Part shown: positions 8,158-16,401 of the stretch, piece after piece
How positions within the stretch are numbered: position 1 is the stretch's first letter
How the letters are laid out: each line of letters begins with the position of its first letter
Assembly (NCBI GenBank): GCA_011087645.1
Contig: JAALLF010000004.1
Span: 202,987 to 266,986, forward strand
Source of the DNA: Alphaproteobacteria bacterium
GTDB lineage: Bacteria > Pseudomonadota > Alphaproteobacteria > UBA6615
Direction of reading: 5' to 3'
DNA length: 64,000 bases
Notes under the pieces: model-generated
The model's input: only the letters and a program-made list of their open reading frames with translations
Databases searched by the model: none
Told to the model about the DNA's origin: nothing
Translations under genes and position numbers: made by a program

Positions 8158-10155
8158 ATGCGCACTCTTTACAAGGCTTTCGTCATCGCCGCATTCGGCC
8201 TCGCCGTTGCCGGCCTGACGTCGGCCAGCGCCAACACCCCTTCTCCCAGCGAACAAAAGTCGATTGAAAAGGCCCTCGATGCGGCCAAAAAGAAGGCGTG
8301 GAGCGAGGCCGCAAAACATGCCGGGCAGACCAACGATCCGCTGACCGTAAAGATTATCGAGTGGCTGCGCTATCAACGCACTGACTCCGACGCCAGTTTC
8401 GCTGCGATCGCCAGCTTCATTGAGGCCAATCCAAATTGGCCGCGTATGTCGCGCCTGCGCCGCGGCGCCGAAGCGGCCATCACCGCCACTGACGATCCCA
8501 CCTCAATCAATACATGGTTCCAACGCCATCCCCCGCTGTCGGGCGCCGGCGCCCTGGCCCACCTCGATGCCTTGGTCGCCGTAGGAGAGTTGGCGCAGGT
8601 CCGCGCCCTAGCGCCGGACTATTGGCAAAATCTCAATTTCAAGCGCGACGACGACAAGGTATTTCACCGTAAATATCGCAAGCACTTATCCAACGCTGAA
8701 CAGATCGTCCGGCTCGATCGCCTGATCTGGGAAAATCAATACGGATCGGCCACCCGCATGCTCTCCCGGGTCGGGTCTCCCGATGCGGCCCTCGGCCGTG
8801 CACGCATTGCTCTGATGCGCCGCGAGGGCGGTGTCGACGGCGCCATCTCACGTGTGCCCGCGGCGCGTAGATCCGATCCAGGCCTGCAATATGAGCGCCT
8901 GCGTTGGCGTCGGCGCAAAGGCAGGGACCAGTCCGCCGGCGAGCTGCTGGCCAATGCGCCGGTCACCGCCGCGTATCAGGAAAAATGGGCGATTGAGCGC
9001 CGCATCCTAGCGCGCCGAGCGCTTCTCAAAGGCCATTATTCCGAGGCCAAACGTATCGTCGCCGGGCATAATTTGACCAGCGGAGCCGAGTTCGCCGAAG
9101 CCGAATTCCTCGCTGGCTGGATTAGTCTGACCTTTCTCGCCGAGCCCGAAATCGCCTATCAGCATTTTATCCACCTCTATGACGGTGTCGGCTATCCGAT
9201 CAGTCGCGCGCGCGGCGCCTTCTGGGCCGGCCAAGCCGCATCGGCGGCGAAGGACCAGGAGAACGCTCTGAAATGGTGGGGCGTGGCCGCTGAGTTCCCG
9301 GCGACTTTCTACGGCCAACAAGCCATCGCCGCCTTAGGTAAAACCGGCGAGCCGATCCCGTTCATGTTCCCCAAAAATCCGGCTACGGTTGTCGATAGTA
9401 TTGAGCCCGAGCTCATGCAGGCAGTCCGGCTTTTGCATCGCCACGACCAAAAGCGGCTGATCGTACCCTTCCTGCGCCAGCTCACCAGCCTGTCCACCAC
9501 GCTCGACGAGCGGTTTGCCGTCATCAATCTGGCGAACGACGTTGACCATCCCCACGAAGCGGTGCGGGCGGCCAAGCGCGTGGCGCAACTCGACAACGTC
9601 ATTCCAACCGTCAGCTATCCTTCCCTGCCGTTCGAAAACACCAGCAGCACCGCCAAACAGCGGCGCGAAGCACCTTTGGTGTTGGCGCTAATCCGCCAGG
9701 AAAGCGCCTTCGACCCCCGCGCCGTGAGCCGCGCCGGCGCCCGTGGCATGATGCAGCTTATGCCGGCAACCGCCAAAAGGCTCGCGCGCACCGTCGGCCA
9801 ACCCTATAGCCGCAACCGCTTACTGAGCGATCCGCGATATAATGTCCAACTGGGCACTGCCTATCTCAATTCCATGTTGAAACGGTTCGATAACACTCCT
9901 GCCCTGGCGCTGGCGGCTTACAATGCCGGCCCCGGCCGGGTCGACAGGTGGATCCAGCAAATGGGCGACCCGCGCACCGGTGAAATCGACCTTATCGACT
10001 GGATTGAATCGATACCTTTTGGCGAGACGCGCAACTATGTACAACGGGTACTGGAATCCGAGACCGTATACCGCGAACTGATTCTGAACGCCCAAGTCGC
10101 GATCGTGCCGGTCGTGCAAACAACCGATAAGAGCCCCGAGGAAGATCAGCCTTGA
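8158..10155 (+). CDS. Soluble lytic murein transglycosylase (Slt70-type)
   Basis: The periplasmic enzyme cleaves the glycan strands of peptidoglycan to 1,6-anhydro-muropeptides. Residues 1-25 form a signal peptide ending in SASA. A long alpha-superhelical region follows (about 30-490), then a C-terminal SLT catalytic domain. The catalytic Glu is at about residue 515 in IRQESAFDPRAVSRAGARG, followed by MMQLMPATA, NVQLGTAYL and ALAAYNAGPGRV. The length of 665 is normal for this family. The start codon follows GGGAGC. The stop overlaps the next gene's TTG start by four bases. Confidence 0.95.
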   Translation: MRTLYKAFVIAAFGLAVAGLTSASANTPSPSEQKSIEKALDAAKKKAWSEAAKHAGQTNDPLTVKIIEWLRYQRTDSDASFAAIASFIEANPNWPRMSRLRRGAEAAITATDDPTSINTWFQRHPPLSGAGALAHLDALVAVGELAQVRALAPDYWQNLNFKRDDDKVFHRKYRKHLSNAEQIVRLDRLIWENQYGSATRMLSRVGSPDAALGRARIALMRREGGVDGAISRVPAARRSDPGLQYERLRWRRRKGRDQSAGELLANAPVTAAYQEKWAIERRILARRALLKGHYSEAKRIVAGHNLTSGAEFAEAEFLAGWISLTFLAEPEIAYQHFIHLYDGVGYPISRARGAFWAGQAASAAKDQENALKWWGVAAEFPATFYGQQAIAALGKTGEPIPFMFPKNPATVVDSIEPELMQAVRLLHRHDQKRLIVPFLRQLTSLSTTLDERFAVINLANDVDHPHEAVRAAKRVAQLDNVIPTVSYPSLPFENTSSTAKQRREAPLVLALIRQESAFDPRAVSRAGARGMMQLMPATAKRLARTVGQPYSRNRLLSDPRYNVQLGTAYLNSMLKRFDNTPALALAAYNAGPGRVDRWIQQMGDPRTGEIDLIDWIESIPFGETRNYVQRVLESETVYRELILNAQVAIVPVVQTTDKSPEEDQP

Positions 10156-10859
10156 CCGCGTCCGAACAGGTTCCAAGCCTTACCGACATTAAGGCCTGCG
10201 TCTTCGATGCTTATGGAACCCTGTTCGATTTTAATTCAGCGGTTATGCGCTGTCGCGACGATATCGGCGATTCCGCCGAACGCCTGTCCGACATTTGGCG
10301 GCAGAAACAGCTGCAATATACTTGGCTGCGCAGCCTGATGGGGCGCCACGCGGATTTCTGGCAAGTCACCGGTGAGGCTCTCGACTTCGCCTTGGCGGCG
10401 CTCGGTATCGCCAACCCCGAACTTCGCCAGCGGCTGATGGCGCTTTACCGCGAGTTGGACACCTTCCCCGAAGTCACCGACGTGCTAACCCGCCTGAAGC
10501 AGGGCGGTATGCAAACCGCCATCCTGTCGAACGGCGCGCCAGATATGCTCACCGCCGGCGTTACGGCGGCGGGACTGGAGAACCTTCTCGATGAGGTGCT
10601 GTCGGTCGAGGATGTCGGCGTGTTCAAACCCGACCCAAGGGTCTACCAACTCGCCGTCGACCGGATGGGCGTGCCACCATCCGCGATTTGCTTTATGTCG
10701 TCCAACGGCTGGGACGCTGTCGGCGCCGCCGCGTTCGGCTTTCGTGTGGTGTGGATAAACCGCTACAAACAACCTGCCGAGCAATTGCCCGCCAGCCCCG
10801 ACATCGAGATCGACACGCTCTCCCCGCTGCCTGAATTGCTAAGTCTCGCAACCCCATGA
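10152..10859 (+). CDS. (S)-2-haloacid dehalogenase, HAD type II
   Basis: The enzyme hydrolyses 2-haloalkanoic acids such as 2-chloropropionate or haloacetate to 2-hydroxy acids. The 235-residue protein carries the diagnostic set: nucleophile Asp19 in VFDAYGTLFD, the substrate-binding Arg in TWLRSLM, SNGAPDML, the Lys of VFKPDPRVY, and SSNGWDAVGA. The last motif separates true haloacid dehalogenases from general HAD phosphatases. It starts with TTG (TTGA overlap with the transglycosylase stop), so translational coupling is likely. Its own stop overlaps the threonine dehydratase ATG by four bases. Together with the reductive dehalogenase at 31290 it gives the window two unrelated dehalogenation enzymes. 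Confidence 0.88.
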   Translation: MTASEQVPSLTDIKACVFDAYGTLFDFNSAVMRCRDDIGDSAERLSDIWRQKQLQYTWLRSLMGRHADFWQVTGEALDFALAALGIANPELRQRLMALYRELDTFPEVTDVLTRLKQGGMQTAILSNGAPDMLTAGVTAAGLENLLDEVLSVEDVGVFKPDPRVYQLAVDRMGVPPSAICFMSSNGWDAVGAAAFGFRVVWINRYKQPAEQLPASPDIEIDTLSPLPELLSLATP

Positions 10860-11863
10860 TGGATCAAATCGCGCCCTTTGCGCCTCCAAGCTACGCCGAT
10901 ATAACCGCCGCCGGCGAGCGGCTGGCGCCTTTGGCGGTTCGCACGCCACTGCTGGAAAGCGCCGTGCTGAACGACCTGGTTGGCGGCCGTATATTGTTGA
11001 AGGCGGAAACCCTGCAACGCACTGGATCGTTCAAATTTCGCGGCGCCTATAACTTTGTCTCTCAACTAGATGAGACCCAGCGCCGCCGTGGCGTGGTGGC
11101 CTATTCGTCGGGCAATCATGCCCAAGGCGTGGCCGCTGCGGCGGCGCTAGTGGGCGCGCCGGCCACCATCGTGATGCCATCGGACGCACCGGCCATCAAG
11201 CTCGATAACACCCGCGCGCTGGGCGCGAGCGTTGTCACCTTTGATAGATTTGGCGACTCCCGCGAAGAGATTGCCGCCCACCTAGCCGCAGAGACCGGCG
11301 CCACCCTTGTGCCGCCTTACGACCATCCCTGGACGATCGCTGGTCAGGGGACTGTCGGTTTGGAAATTGTGGCGCAGGCCGCAGAGATTGGCACAAGCCC
11401 CAATATGGTGCTGACCTGCTGTGGCGGCGGCGGACTGACTTCGGGTATCGCCACCGTATTTGCCCACCGCGCCCCGTCGACGGAAATTTACACCGTCGAG
11501 CCGCAAGGTTTCGACGATACCGCTAGGTCGCTCGCCGGCGGGGAAATTGTCTCGAACCAAGCCGACGCCCACTCGATTTGCGACGCCCTGCTCGCGCCAA
11601 TGCCCGGCGAACTGACATTCGCGATCAACAGCCAATTGGTCACAAGCGGCCTAGCGGTATCCGATGATGACGTGCGGCGGGCGGTGATCTTCGCCTGGCA
11701 GACACTCAAACTGGTCGTCGAACCGGGCGGCGCAGTTGCCCTGGCCGCTGTCTTGAGCGGCGCGATGGCGTGTCAAGACCGCACGGTCGCGGTGGTGTTG
11801 TCGGGCGCCAATGTCGACCCCGAGCTCTTTAGCGATATTCTGCGCAATGGCGCGGCGGGTTAG
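10856..11863 (+). CDS. Threonine/serine dehydratase, PLP-dependent
   Basis: The enzyme deaminates threonine (or serine) to 2-oxobutyrate (or pyruvate). The 335 residues form a fold-type II PLP enzyme. Lys60 in RTGSFKFRGAYN binds PLP, SSGNHAQGVA is the substrate loop and CCGGGGLTSG is the phosphate-binding loop. The absence of an ACT domain points to a catabolic or racemase-like member rather than feedback-regulated IlvA. It ends in VVLSGANVD, like the fragment at 1-141, so the genome has at least two paralogues. It overlaps the dehalogenase gene (ATGA) and converges on the bactofilin gene, with the two stop codons overlapping by four bases. Confidence 0.9.
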   Translation: MMDQIAPFAPPSYADITAAGERLAPLAVRTPLLESAVLNDLVGGRILLKAETLQRTGSFKFRGAYNFVSQLDETQRRRGVVAYSSGNHAQGVAAAAALVGAPATIVMPSDAPAIKLDNTRALGASVVTFDRFGDSREEIAAHLAAETGATLVPPYDHPWTIAGQGTVGLEIVAQAAEIGTSPNMVLTCCGGGGLTSGIATVFAHRAPSTEIYTVEPQGFDDTARSLAGGEIVSNQADAHSICDALLAPMPGELTFAINSQLVTSGLAVSDDDVRRAVIFAWQTLKLVVEPGGAVALAAVLSGAMACQDRTVAVVLSGANVDPELFSDILRNGAAG

Positions 11864-12246
11864 CCGATTTCGTCACTCACCAGGTTAAGGTTGGCCTGTT
11901 GGCTCTCGCGGCGAACCAATTTCCCTTCGACACGCGCATGCGCCTCGATGGATACATATTCGTGGACGATGTCGCCGCTAATCTTCGCCGAAGCGGTAAT
12001 CGAGAGATTAGTGACCTGTAATTCACCCACCACCGAGCCATGTATAGCGGCGATTTCGCATTTTATCTGGCCATGCACTTCGCCATCTTCGCCCAATGTC
12101 AGTTCGTGACATTCCACATCGCCGATCACCTTGCCTTCGACCTGTATAGTTCCTGGCGACTGTAGATTGCCGGTAATCGTCATGTCCTTGCTGACGATCG
12201 ACGGTAAGCCCGACGGGACGTCGCTACGTTCAATTTTTGAAAACAT
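11860..12246 (-). CDS. Bactofilin (polymer-forming cytoskeletal protein)
   Basis: This is a 128-residue bactofilin. A short polar N-terminus is followed by a right-handed beta-helix made of repeats such as GNLQSPGTIQVEGKVIGDV, GEVHGQIKCEIAAIHGSVVGELQ and KISGDIVHEYVSIEAHARVEGKLVRR, then a short tail. Bactofilins polymerise without nucleotide and recruit peptidoglycan enzymes at curved or polar sites. The gene overlaps the end of the M23 peptidase by 17 bp. Fused or overlapping bactofilin/M23 pairs control morphology in stalked and helical alpha- and epsilonproteobacteria, so the same role is likely here. Confidence 0.93.
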   Translation of the reverse strand: MFSKIERSDVPSGLPSIVSKDMTITGNLQSPGTIQVEGKVIGDVECHELTLGEDGEVHGQIKCEIAAIHGSVVGELQVTNLSITASAKISGDIVHEYVSIEAHARVEGKLVRRESQQANLNLVSDEIG

Positions 12247-13660
12247 ATTGTCCTGCCCTCAAGAAGTTTGCGGGGTCCAACTGCTGACCATCGACCATAA
12301 TCTCATAGTGCAAATGGTTTGATGTGCTCCGTCCGGTGCTGCCCACCAGCCCGACTTTCTCGCGAAATTCGATCTCCTGTCCGCGCTTCACGAAAATTCG
12401 CGACATATGGGCGTAACGGGTGCGAATGCCCAAGCCATGGTCGACTTCGACGACCTTGCCATAGCCGCCTTTCCACCCGACAAAGGCGACGGTGCCCGGC
12501 GCCGTGACGTGGATGGGAATTCTCTTCCGGCTGGCGAAATCAAGCCCCGGATGCATCGAGAGTTTATTGTTGAACGGATCCCGTCGCTTGCCAAACCCGC
12601 TGCTCAACCGGATCTCATTCACCGGCGCCGCTAGGGGCAGGTGCTTCATCAAACCCTGGAGGCCCTGCAAGCGTAGAAGGCGTTGCTCGACCGCCACCAA
12701 TTTCTCACCGGCTTCCGATCCCAGTTCTTCGTCCAACACCAGTAACGGCCCACCGACGCCTTCCAATAAATCGGAACGTTCGCCAAGGACGCGCTCCAAC
12801 ATAAGCGGAATATCCAGGCCAGCGACGACGAGGGTTCGTTCCAGCGCGCTGATGCCTTGGTTGGCGCTTTCTCCCAGCCGGTCAATCGAATCCGACTGAG
12901 AGGCGGTAAACGACTCCAACTGCTCCGATAACGCTGCGATGCGCTCGTTCAATTGGCCCCGTTCAAAATCAACCTGGGCGCGGTCGTTGGCCGTGGCGTC
13001 GAGGGCGTTCCGCGCGAGCTGAAGCTCGTCGGCAAGACCGGCCTGATCCCGGTTCATCTCACCGATTTTGTCTTTCAAACGGGCGATTTCGGCACTCGCC
13101 GTTTCAATTTTTTCGCCTAATTTTTCGCGTTCGGTTTGGTTCGCGTTAAACCGTTTTTCCGCATCATCAAGTTTGCGGCTGGTGACCTCTTGGCCATTCC
13201 TTGTCAGGTCCAGCTCTTCGGTCAGCCGCGCGATACTGCGGTCGCGGTCAGTACGGGTCTCGATCAATTGCGCGCGTTCCGCTTCGAGCGCGGCGATTTG
13301 CTTGCGCAGAGATCCATTCTTTTCAGAAATTTCGCCGTGACTCGTACTCTGTTGTTCAATCGAGCGCTCGCGTTTCTCAAGCTCGCGGCTCAGACCGTCA
13401 ATTTCGCCCTGCATATTGCGAATAACGCGATCGGAGGTTGCGATGCGGACATTTCGCTCCGCCGCAACGAACGCGTTTGAGACATAGCGCGCGCTGGCGA
13501 ACCCGACCCAACCCACGACCAGCACAGTCGCGAATAAAAAGCTTATCTGCCCAAACCGTCCGACACCCAAATAGCGCATATGGCCGCCCGAGCGCAGAAT
13601 GAATTCGCGCCGCGGCGGCACCAAACGTGCCAACAGGGAAGTGAACTTGGAATACAGCAT
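12230..13660 (-). CDS. M23 family metallopeptidase with coiled coil (bactofilin partner)
   Basis: The 476-residue protein has a cytoplasmic basic N-terminus, one membrane segment (about residues 38-58, GQISFLFATVLVVGWVGFAS), a long coiled coil (about 75-260) and a C-terminal LytM/M23 domain. The Zn ligands are visible in SMHPGLDFA (His-x3-Asp) and SNHLHYEIMVDG (His-x-His). The active ligands suggest a real DD-endopeptidase anchored in the inner membrane. It is read before the bactofilin, with overlap. It resembles LmdC of Hyphomonas, whose short cytoplasmic tail meets bactofilin. A CtrA half-box lies just upstream. Confidence 0.92.
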   Translation of the reverse strand: MLYSKFTSLLARLVPPRREFILRSGGHMRYLGVGRFGQISFLFATVLVVGWVGFASARYVSNAFVAAERNVRIATSDRVIRNMQGEIDGLSRELEKRERSIEQQSTSHGEISEKNGSLRKQIAALEAERAQLIETRTDRDRSIARLTEELDLTRNGQEVTSRKLDDAEKRFNANQTEREKLGEKIETASAEIARLKDKIGEMNRDQAGLADELQLARNALDATANDRAQVDFERGQLNERIAALSEQLESFTASQSDSIDRLGESANQGISALERTLVVAGLDIPLMLERVLGERSDLLEGVGGPLLVLDEELGSEAGEKLVAVEQRLLRLQGLQGLMKHLPLAAPVNEIRLSSGFGKRRDPFNNKLSMHPGLDFASRKRIPIHVTAPGTVAFVGWKGGYGKVVEVDHGLGIRTRYAHMSRIFVKRGQEIEFREKVGLVGSTGRSTSNHLHYEIMVDGQQLDPANFLRAGQYVFKN

Positions 13661-13695
13661 GTTCAGGAATGATAATCTTCGACGGGTTTCAACAT

Positions 13696-13703
13696 ATGGT
13701 TAA
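13696..13703 (-). promoter_or_regulatory. CtrA half-box upstream of M23/bactofilin operon
   Basis: ATGGTTAA at 13696-13703 reads TTAACCAT on the minus strand, the CtrA half-site known from Caulobacter. It lies about 36 bp before the peptidase ATG, within an AT-rich 87-bp gap, where it could overlap the promoter. The second half of a full TTAA-N7-TTAA box is imperfect (TTGG). A chance match is possible for so short a motif. Confidence 0.35.
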
Positions 13704-13747
13704 CAAAGTATTGGATTTAGCCATTTTGCAAACTTTAGCGGCGGAGT

Positions 13748-14398
13748 CTATTCGCCAGGACTACGTATGTCGGCCACTCCGATCATACTGTCGCGCGACA
13801 CCAACGCCGCCAATTGCTCCTCGCTCCAATCATCGGTTCCGGCAGGACGTTGCGGTAACACCAGATAACGCAAATCGGCGTTGCTATCGTGTACGCGCAC
13901 CTGTTTTTGCTCAGGAATCGCAGTGCCGAACTCGGCCAAAATCGAACGGGGCTCGCGAACCGCGCGGGCGCGATAGTCGCGGCGCTTGTACCAGGCCGGC
14001 GGAATACCCAGGATCGCGCGCGGATAACAGGAGCACAGGGTACACACCACCATGTTGTGGACCTCCGCGGTGTTTTCGACCACGCACAATTCAGTTGGCC
14101 GCATATCGACACCGAATTCTCGTACCGCGGCATCGCCTTCGCTCAACAGGCGTTGCTTAAAGTCATCGTCGACCCAGGCCCGGGCGACGATCTTGGCGCC
14201 CAGATCAGTGCCTCTACTATCCATCATCTCAATCGCCTGCCGCACTTCGTCAGCCGAGATCACGCCCTTCTCCATCAACAGCTCACGCACTGCGGTTTCC
14301 AGGGTCTCGGCCTCGATCGGCGGCCGGTCGTCATTTTGGATCGGCTTGCCGTCGTGGGTGTGGGTGGCGTGAACAAGGTCGTGGTGATGATCGCTCAT
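13748..14398 (-). CDS. Nitrile hydratase alpha / thiocyanate hydrolase gamma-type metal-binding subunit
   Basis: This 216-residue subunit carries the metal-claw motif VCTLCSC (Cys119, Cys122, Ser123, Cys124). In this family the cysteines are oxidised to sulfinate/sulfenate and hold a low-spin Co(III); Thr at the second position indicates cobalt rather than iron. CYPRAILGIPPAWYKRRDYR and PQRPAGTDDWSEEQL are also family hallmarks. The N-terminus is His-rich (SDHHHDLVHATHTHDG). It is the last gene of a three-gene set whose other two members together equal one nitrile hydratase beta chain, as in thiocyanate hydrolase. Substrate (nitrile, thiocyanate or other) is not decidable from sequence. Confidence 0.85.
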   Translation of the reverse strand: MSDHHHDLVHATHTHDGKPIQNDDRPPIEAETLETAVRELLMEKGVISADEVRQAIEMMDSRGTDLGAKIVARAWVDDDFKQRLLSEGDAAVREFGVDMRPTELCVVENTAEVHNMVVCTLCSCYPRAILGIPPAWYKRRDYRARAVREPRSILAEFGTAIPEQKQVRVHDSNADLRYLVLPQRPAGTDDWSEEQLAALVSRDSMIGVADIRSPGE

Positions 14399-14449
14399 GA
14401 TGGGCTCTCAGATATTTGGATTTTCAGAAATTGCAATCGCGCGGCGGTG

Positions 14450-14734
14450 TCAGGCCGGCTCCAACCAATGCTCGTAAATTTCGATTTCCAGTGTGTCTTC
14501 CGGTCGGCCATCATAGTCGGACCACAGGGTCTGTTGCGCGAAGTTCACCCGGTACAGCATTTTGTAGGGCAAACCTGATTGGCCATAGGCGAGGGTCTCG
14601 GGATTGGGAAACGATCCGACCACGCGCTCGATAACGCCGACTTTGCCACGGACATAGAGCGGGGTGCGCACATGACCAGGCTGATTACGCTCGAGCACGC
14701 GCACTGCGTCGCCAGGTTCGAATTTACGTTCCAC
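14450..14734 (-). CDS. Nitrile hydratase beta, C-terminal (SH3-like) half as separate subunit
   Basis: The 94-residue protein corresponds to the C-terminal SH3-like barrel of nitrile hydratase beta: KFEPGDAVRV, HVRTPLYVRGKVGVIERV, YRVNFAQQTLW and the end LEIEIYEHWLEP. The start is set at GTG 14734 because it follows GGAGG by nine bases and gives MERKFEPGD; the open frame runs further up without a better signal. It overlaps the end of the N-terminal-half gene by 11 bp and precedes the alpha gene by 51 bp. The order N-half, C-half, alpha equals scnB-scnA-scnC of thiocyanate hydrolase. Confidence 0.82.
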   Translation of the reverse strand: MERKFEPGDAVRVLERNQPGHVRTPLYVRGKVGVIERVVGSFPNPETLAYGQSGLPYKMLYRVNFAQQTLWSDYDGRPEDTLEIEIYEHWLEPA

Positions 14735-15050
14735 TGCGCTCAGCCTCCAAGCGGGCGCGCACTTCGCGCTGCTTTTCGTCCAGCTCTTCCTGGCTAAACA
14801 CACCCTTTTCCAGCATCAGCCAGGAAATCGCCTGCAGCCAGCGCTCGTAATAGGGATATTTGTGATAATCCTCGCCCAGCGCTTCCTGCATGCGGCGTGA
14901 TTCGTCGACCCGCGCCAATCGCCGCTTGGGATCGAACAGCAGCATCATCATCGCGTCGATGCGCTTTTCCCAGTGGGTCGGGTCGTGCTCGTGCACGACA
15001 GGATCGACCGGCCCGGCAGGCAACCCCCCCAGATCTTGCGGTCCTCGCAT
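14724..15050 (-). CDS. Nitrile hydratase beta, N-terminal half / accessory-type subunit
   Basis: This 108-residue helical protein resembles the N-terminal domain of nitrile hydratase beta (thiocyanate hydrolase beta chain, or 'nitrile hydratase accessory protein'). It starts with DLGGLPAGPVD, then HWEKRIDAMMMLL, a DESRR helix, YYERWLQAISWLMLEKGVFSQEEL, and a charged C-terminal helix. The ATG follows GGGAGGGG. It stops inside the next gene. Whether it is a structural subunit or a cobalt chaperone cannot be settled from sequence; the family contains both uses. Confidence 0.8.
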   Translation of the reverse strand: MRGPQDLGGLPAGPVDPVVHEHDPTHWEKRIDAMMMLLFDPKRRLARVDESRRMQEALGEDYHKYPYYERWLQAISWLMLEKGVFSQEELDEKQREVRARLEAERSGT

Positions 15051-15222
15051 TCGCCCCTCCCCTCAAAAGCTGGTGCAGTCCAAGAATCGCGCCTTAACTA
15101 TAGCAGAATGGCGCGCGGGGTCACCGGCCTGACGCAACAAAAACGGCTAATTCGGGCCAAAATTTAGGTTTGCTCAACGTATTTTGACTAAGACCGACCC
15201 CTTACGCAGGAGACCCTGTCGC

Positions 15223-16401
15223 GTGGCTATGGACCGGCAAACATTGAACAGAACGCTCGACGCGGGACGCACGTCGACGCTGAACTGTTTCGCGACCACA
15301 GCGGATATTGCCGCGATGAGCGCGGAAGTGCGCGAGCACGACGAAATCGGACCGCTGTTTCGCAATAAATATCTGAACAATTGCATCGTCTTGAAGATCA
15401 TTGCCCTGGTGCGCGAGGACCGGCGGCGGGCCTACACCACCGACACGTTGCTGTACTTCCCCTACAACGCGGAAAACATTTACGAAGGGGGCGATTCGGT
15501 TCTCTTCAGCGACCCCAAGCGCGAGGCGATGCTACGCCATAAATGCGGTTTCGATCTCAATGATCCCGCCCAGCGCGACGATATCGAGCACGATAACCGC
15601 CTGCTCGAGATGATCGCTGACATTCCGACCCTGGATCCGTTTCTGCTGCGCGAAAAAGCCATGCAGATGGACGTCGCCGGCGAAATCAATCCGGCGTATT
15701 TCAATTTGACCCAGGAAGAATGGGTGACCTTTCAGGAGCCCATCCGCGACAAGATAGACGCGCTGGTCCGCAAAGCCCTGGGGGTGACCCACAGCCTCGA
15801 GACGTCGGATATCGCCGATCATGTCACCAACTTTCTTGATAAGATCTGGGAAGCGCGCGACATCGAGAATATCGAAGCCTTTGTCGACGCCATGGACATT
15901 TCCCGCGACCGGGCTCCGGAGCTGTTCTTCGCCTGGAAAGCCATCTGCTATTACCAGGCCCAATCACGCACCCTCGAGCCGTCGCTGAAACGGCTGTTCC
16001 AATGGATCGGCGATCCGCGCACGGCGCTGCCCATCGACCTGATGACCTTGCGCGAGGAACTGCGCGATCAGATCGACGCGGAAATCACCCTCCTCAAGCA
16101 GCGCATGCGCGAATATTACAAGGAAACCAAGTCGATCCTCGATATCTACGAGGACAGCTATCAGCAGTTCATCGACAAGGGTAATCCCGAGCCCTTCAAA
16201 CGGTTCCTCGGCGACGCGCAGGAGCAGTTTCTCGCCCTCGCCGCGTGTCTCAGCGCCAACGCCCATGCGATTAACTTACTGGAAGATCAGGTGCGTCGCG
16301 GCGGCCCGCAGGTCTATGCGGTGCAGCATCGCGAACTATTGGATTGCTTACTGACGATTTACGGCATCGACCGGGCCGAGGCCCTGGCGCTCATCGCCTG
16401 A
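15223..16401 (+). CDS. Conserved protein of unknown function (about 392 aa)
   Basis: I do not recognise this protein. It is soluble, without signal peptide or membrane segment. It is mainly helical, with a charged coiled-coil-like part (about residues 275-320: LREELRDQIDAEITLLKQRMREYYKETKSIL) and a C-terminal helical pair. Early residues include two cysteines (NCFATT, NNCIVLK). The frame opens at TTG 15184. GTG 15223 was chosen because AGGAG precedes it by ten bases; ATG at 15229 is an alternative. It is divergent from the nitrile hydratase-like genes across a 170-bp gap, so the two may share a regulatory region. Confidence 0.75.
   Translation: MAMDRQTLNRTLDAGRTSTLNCFATTADIAAMSAEVREHDEIGPLFRNKYLNNCIVLKIIALVREDRRRAYTTDTLLYFPYNAENIYEGGDSVLFSDPKREAMLRHKCGFDLNDPAQRDDIEHDNRLLEMIADIPTLDPFLLREKAMQMDVAGEINPAYFNLTQEEWVTFQEPIRDKIDALVRKALGVTHSLETSDIADHVTNFLDKIWEARDIENIEAFVDAMDISRDRAPELFFAWKAICYYQAQSRTLEPSLKRLFQWIGDPRTALPIDLMTLREELRDQIDAEITLLKQRMREYYKETKSILDIYEDSYQQFIDKGNPEPFKRFLGDAQEQFLALAACLSANAHAINLLEDQVRRGGPQVYAVQHRELLDCLLTIYGIDRAEALALIA

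Noticed and set aside
13748..14398. Iron-type nitrile hydratase alpha subunit.
   Set aside because: The claw motif is CTLCSC (Thr), the cobalt signature, rather than CSLCSC.
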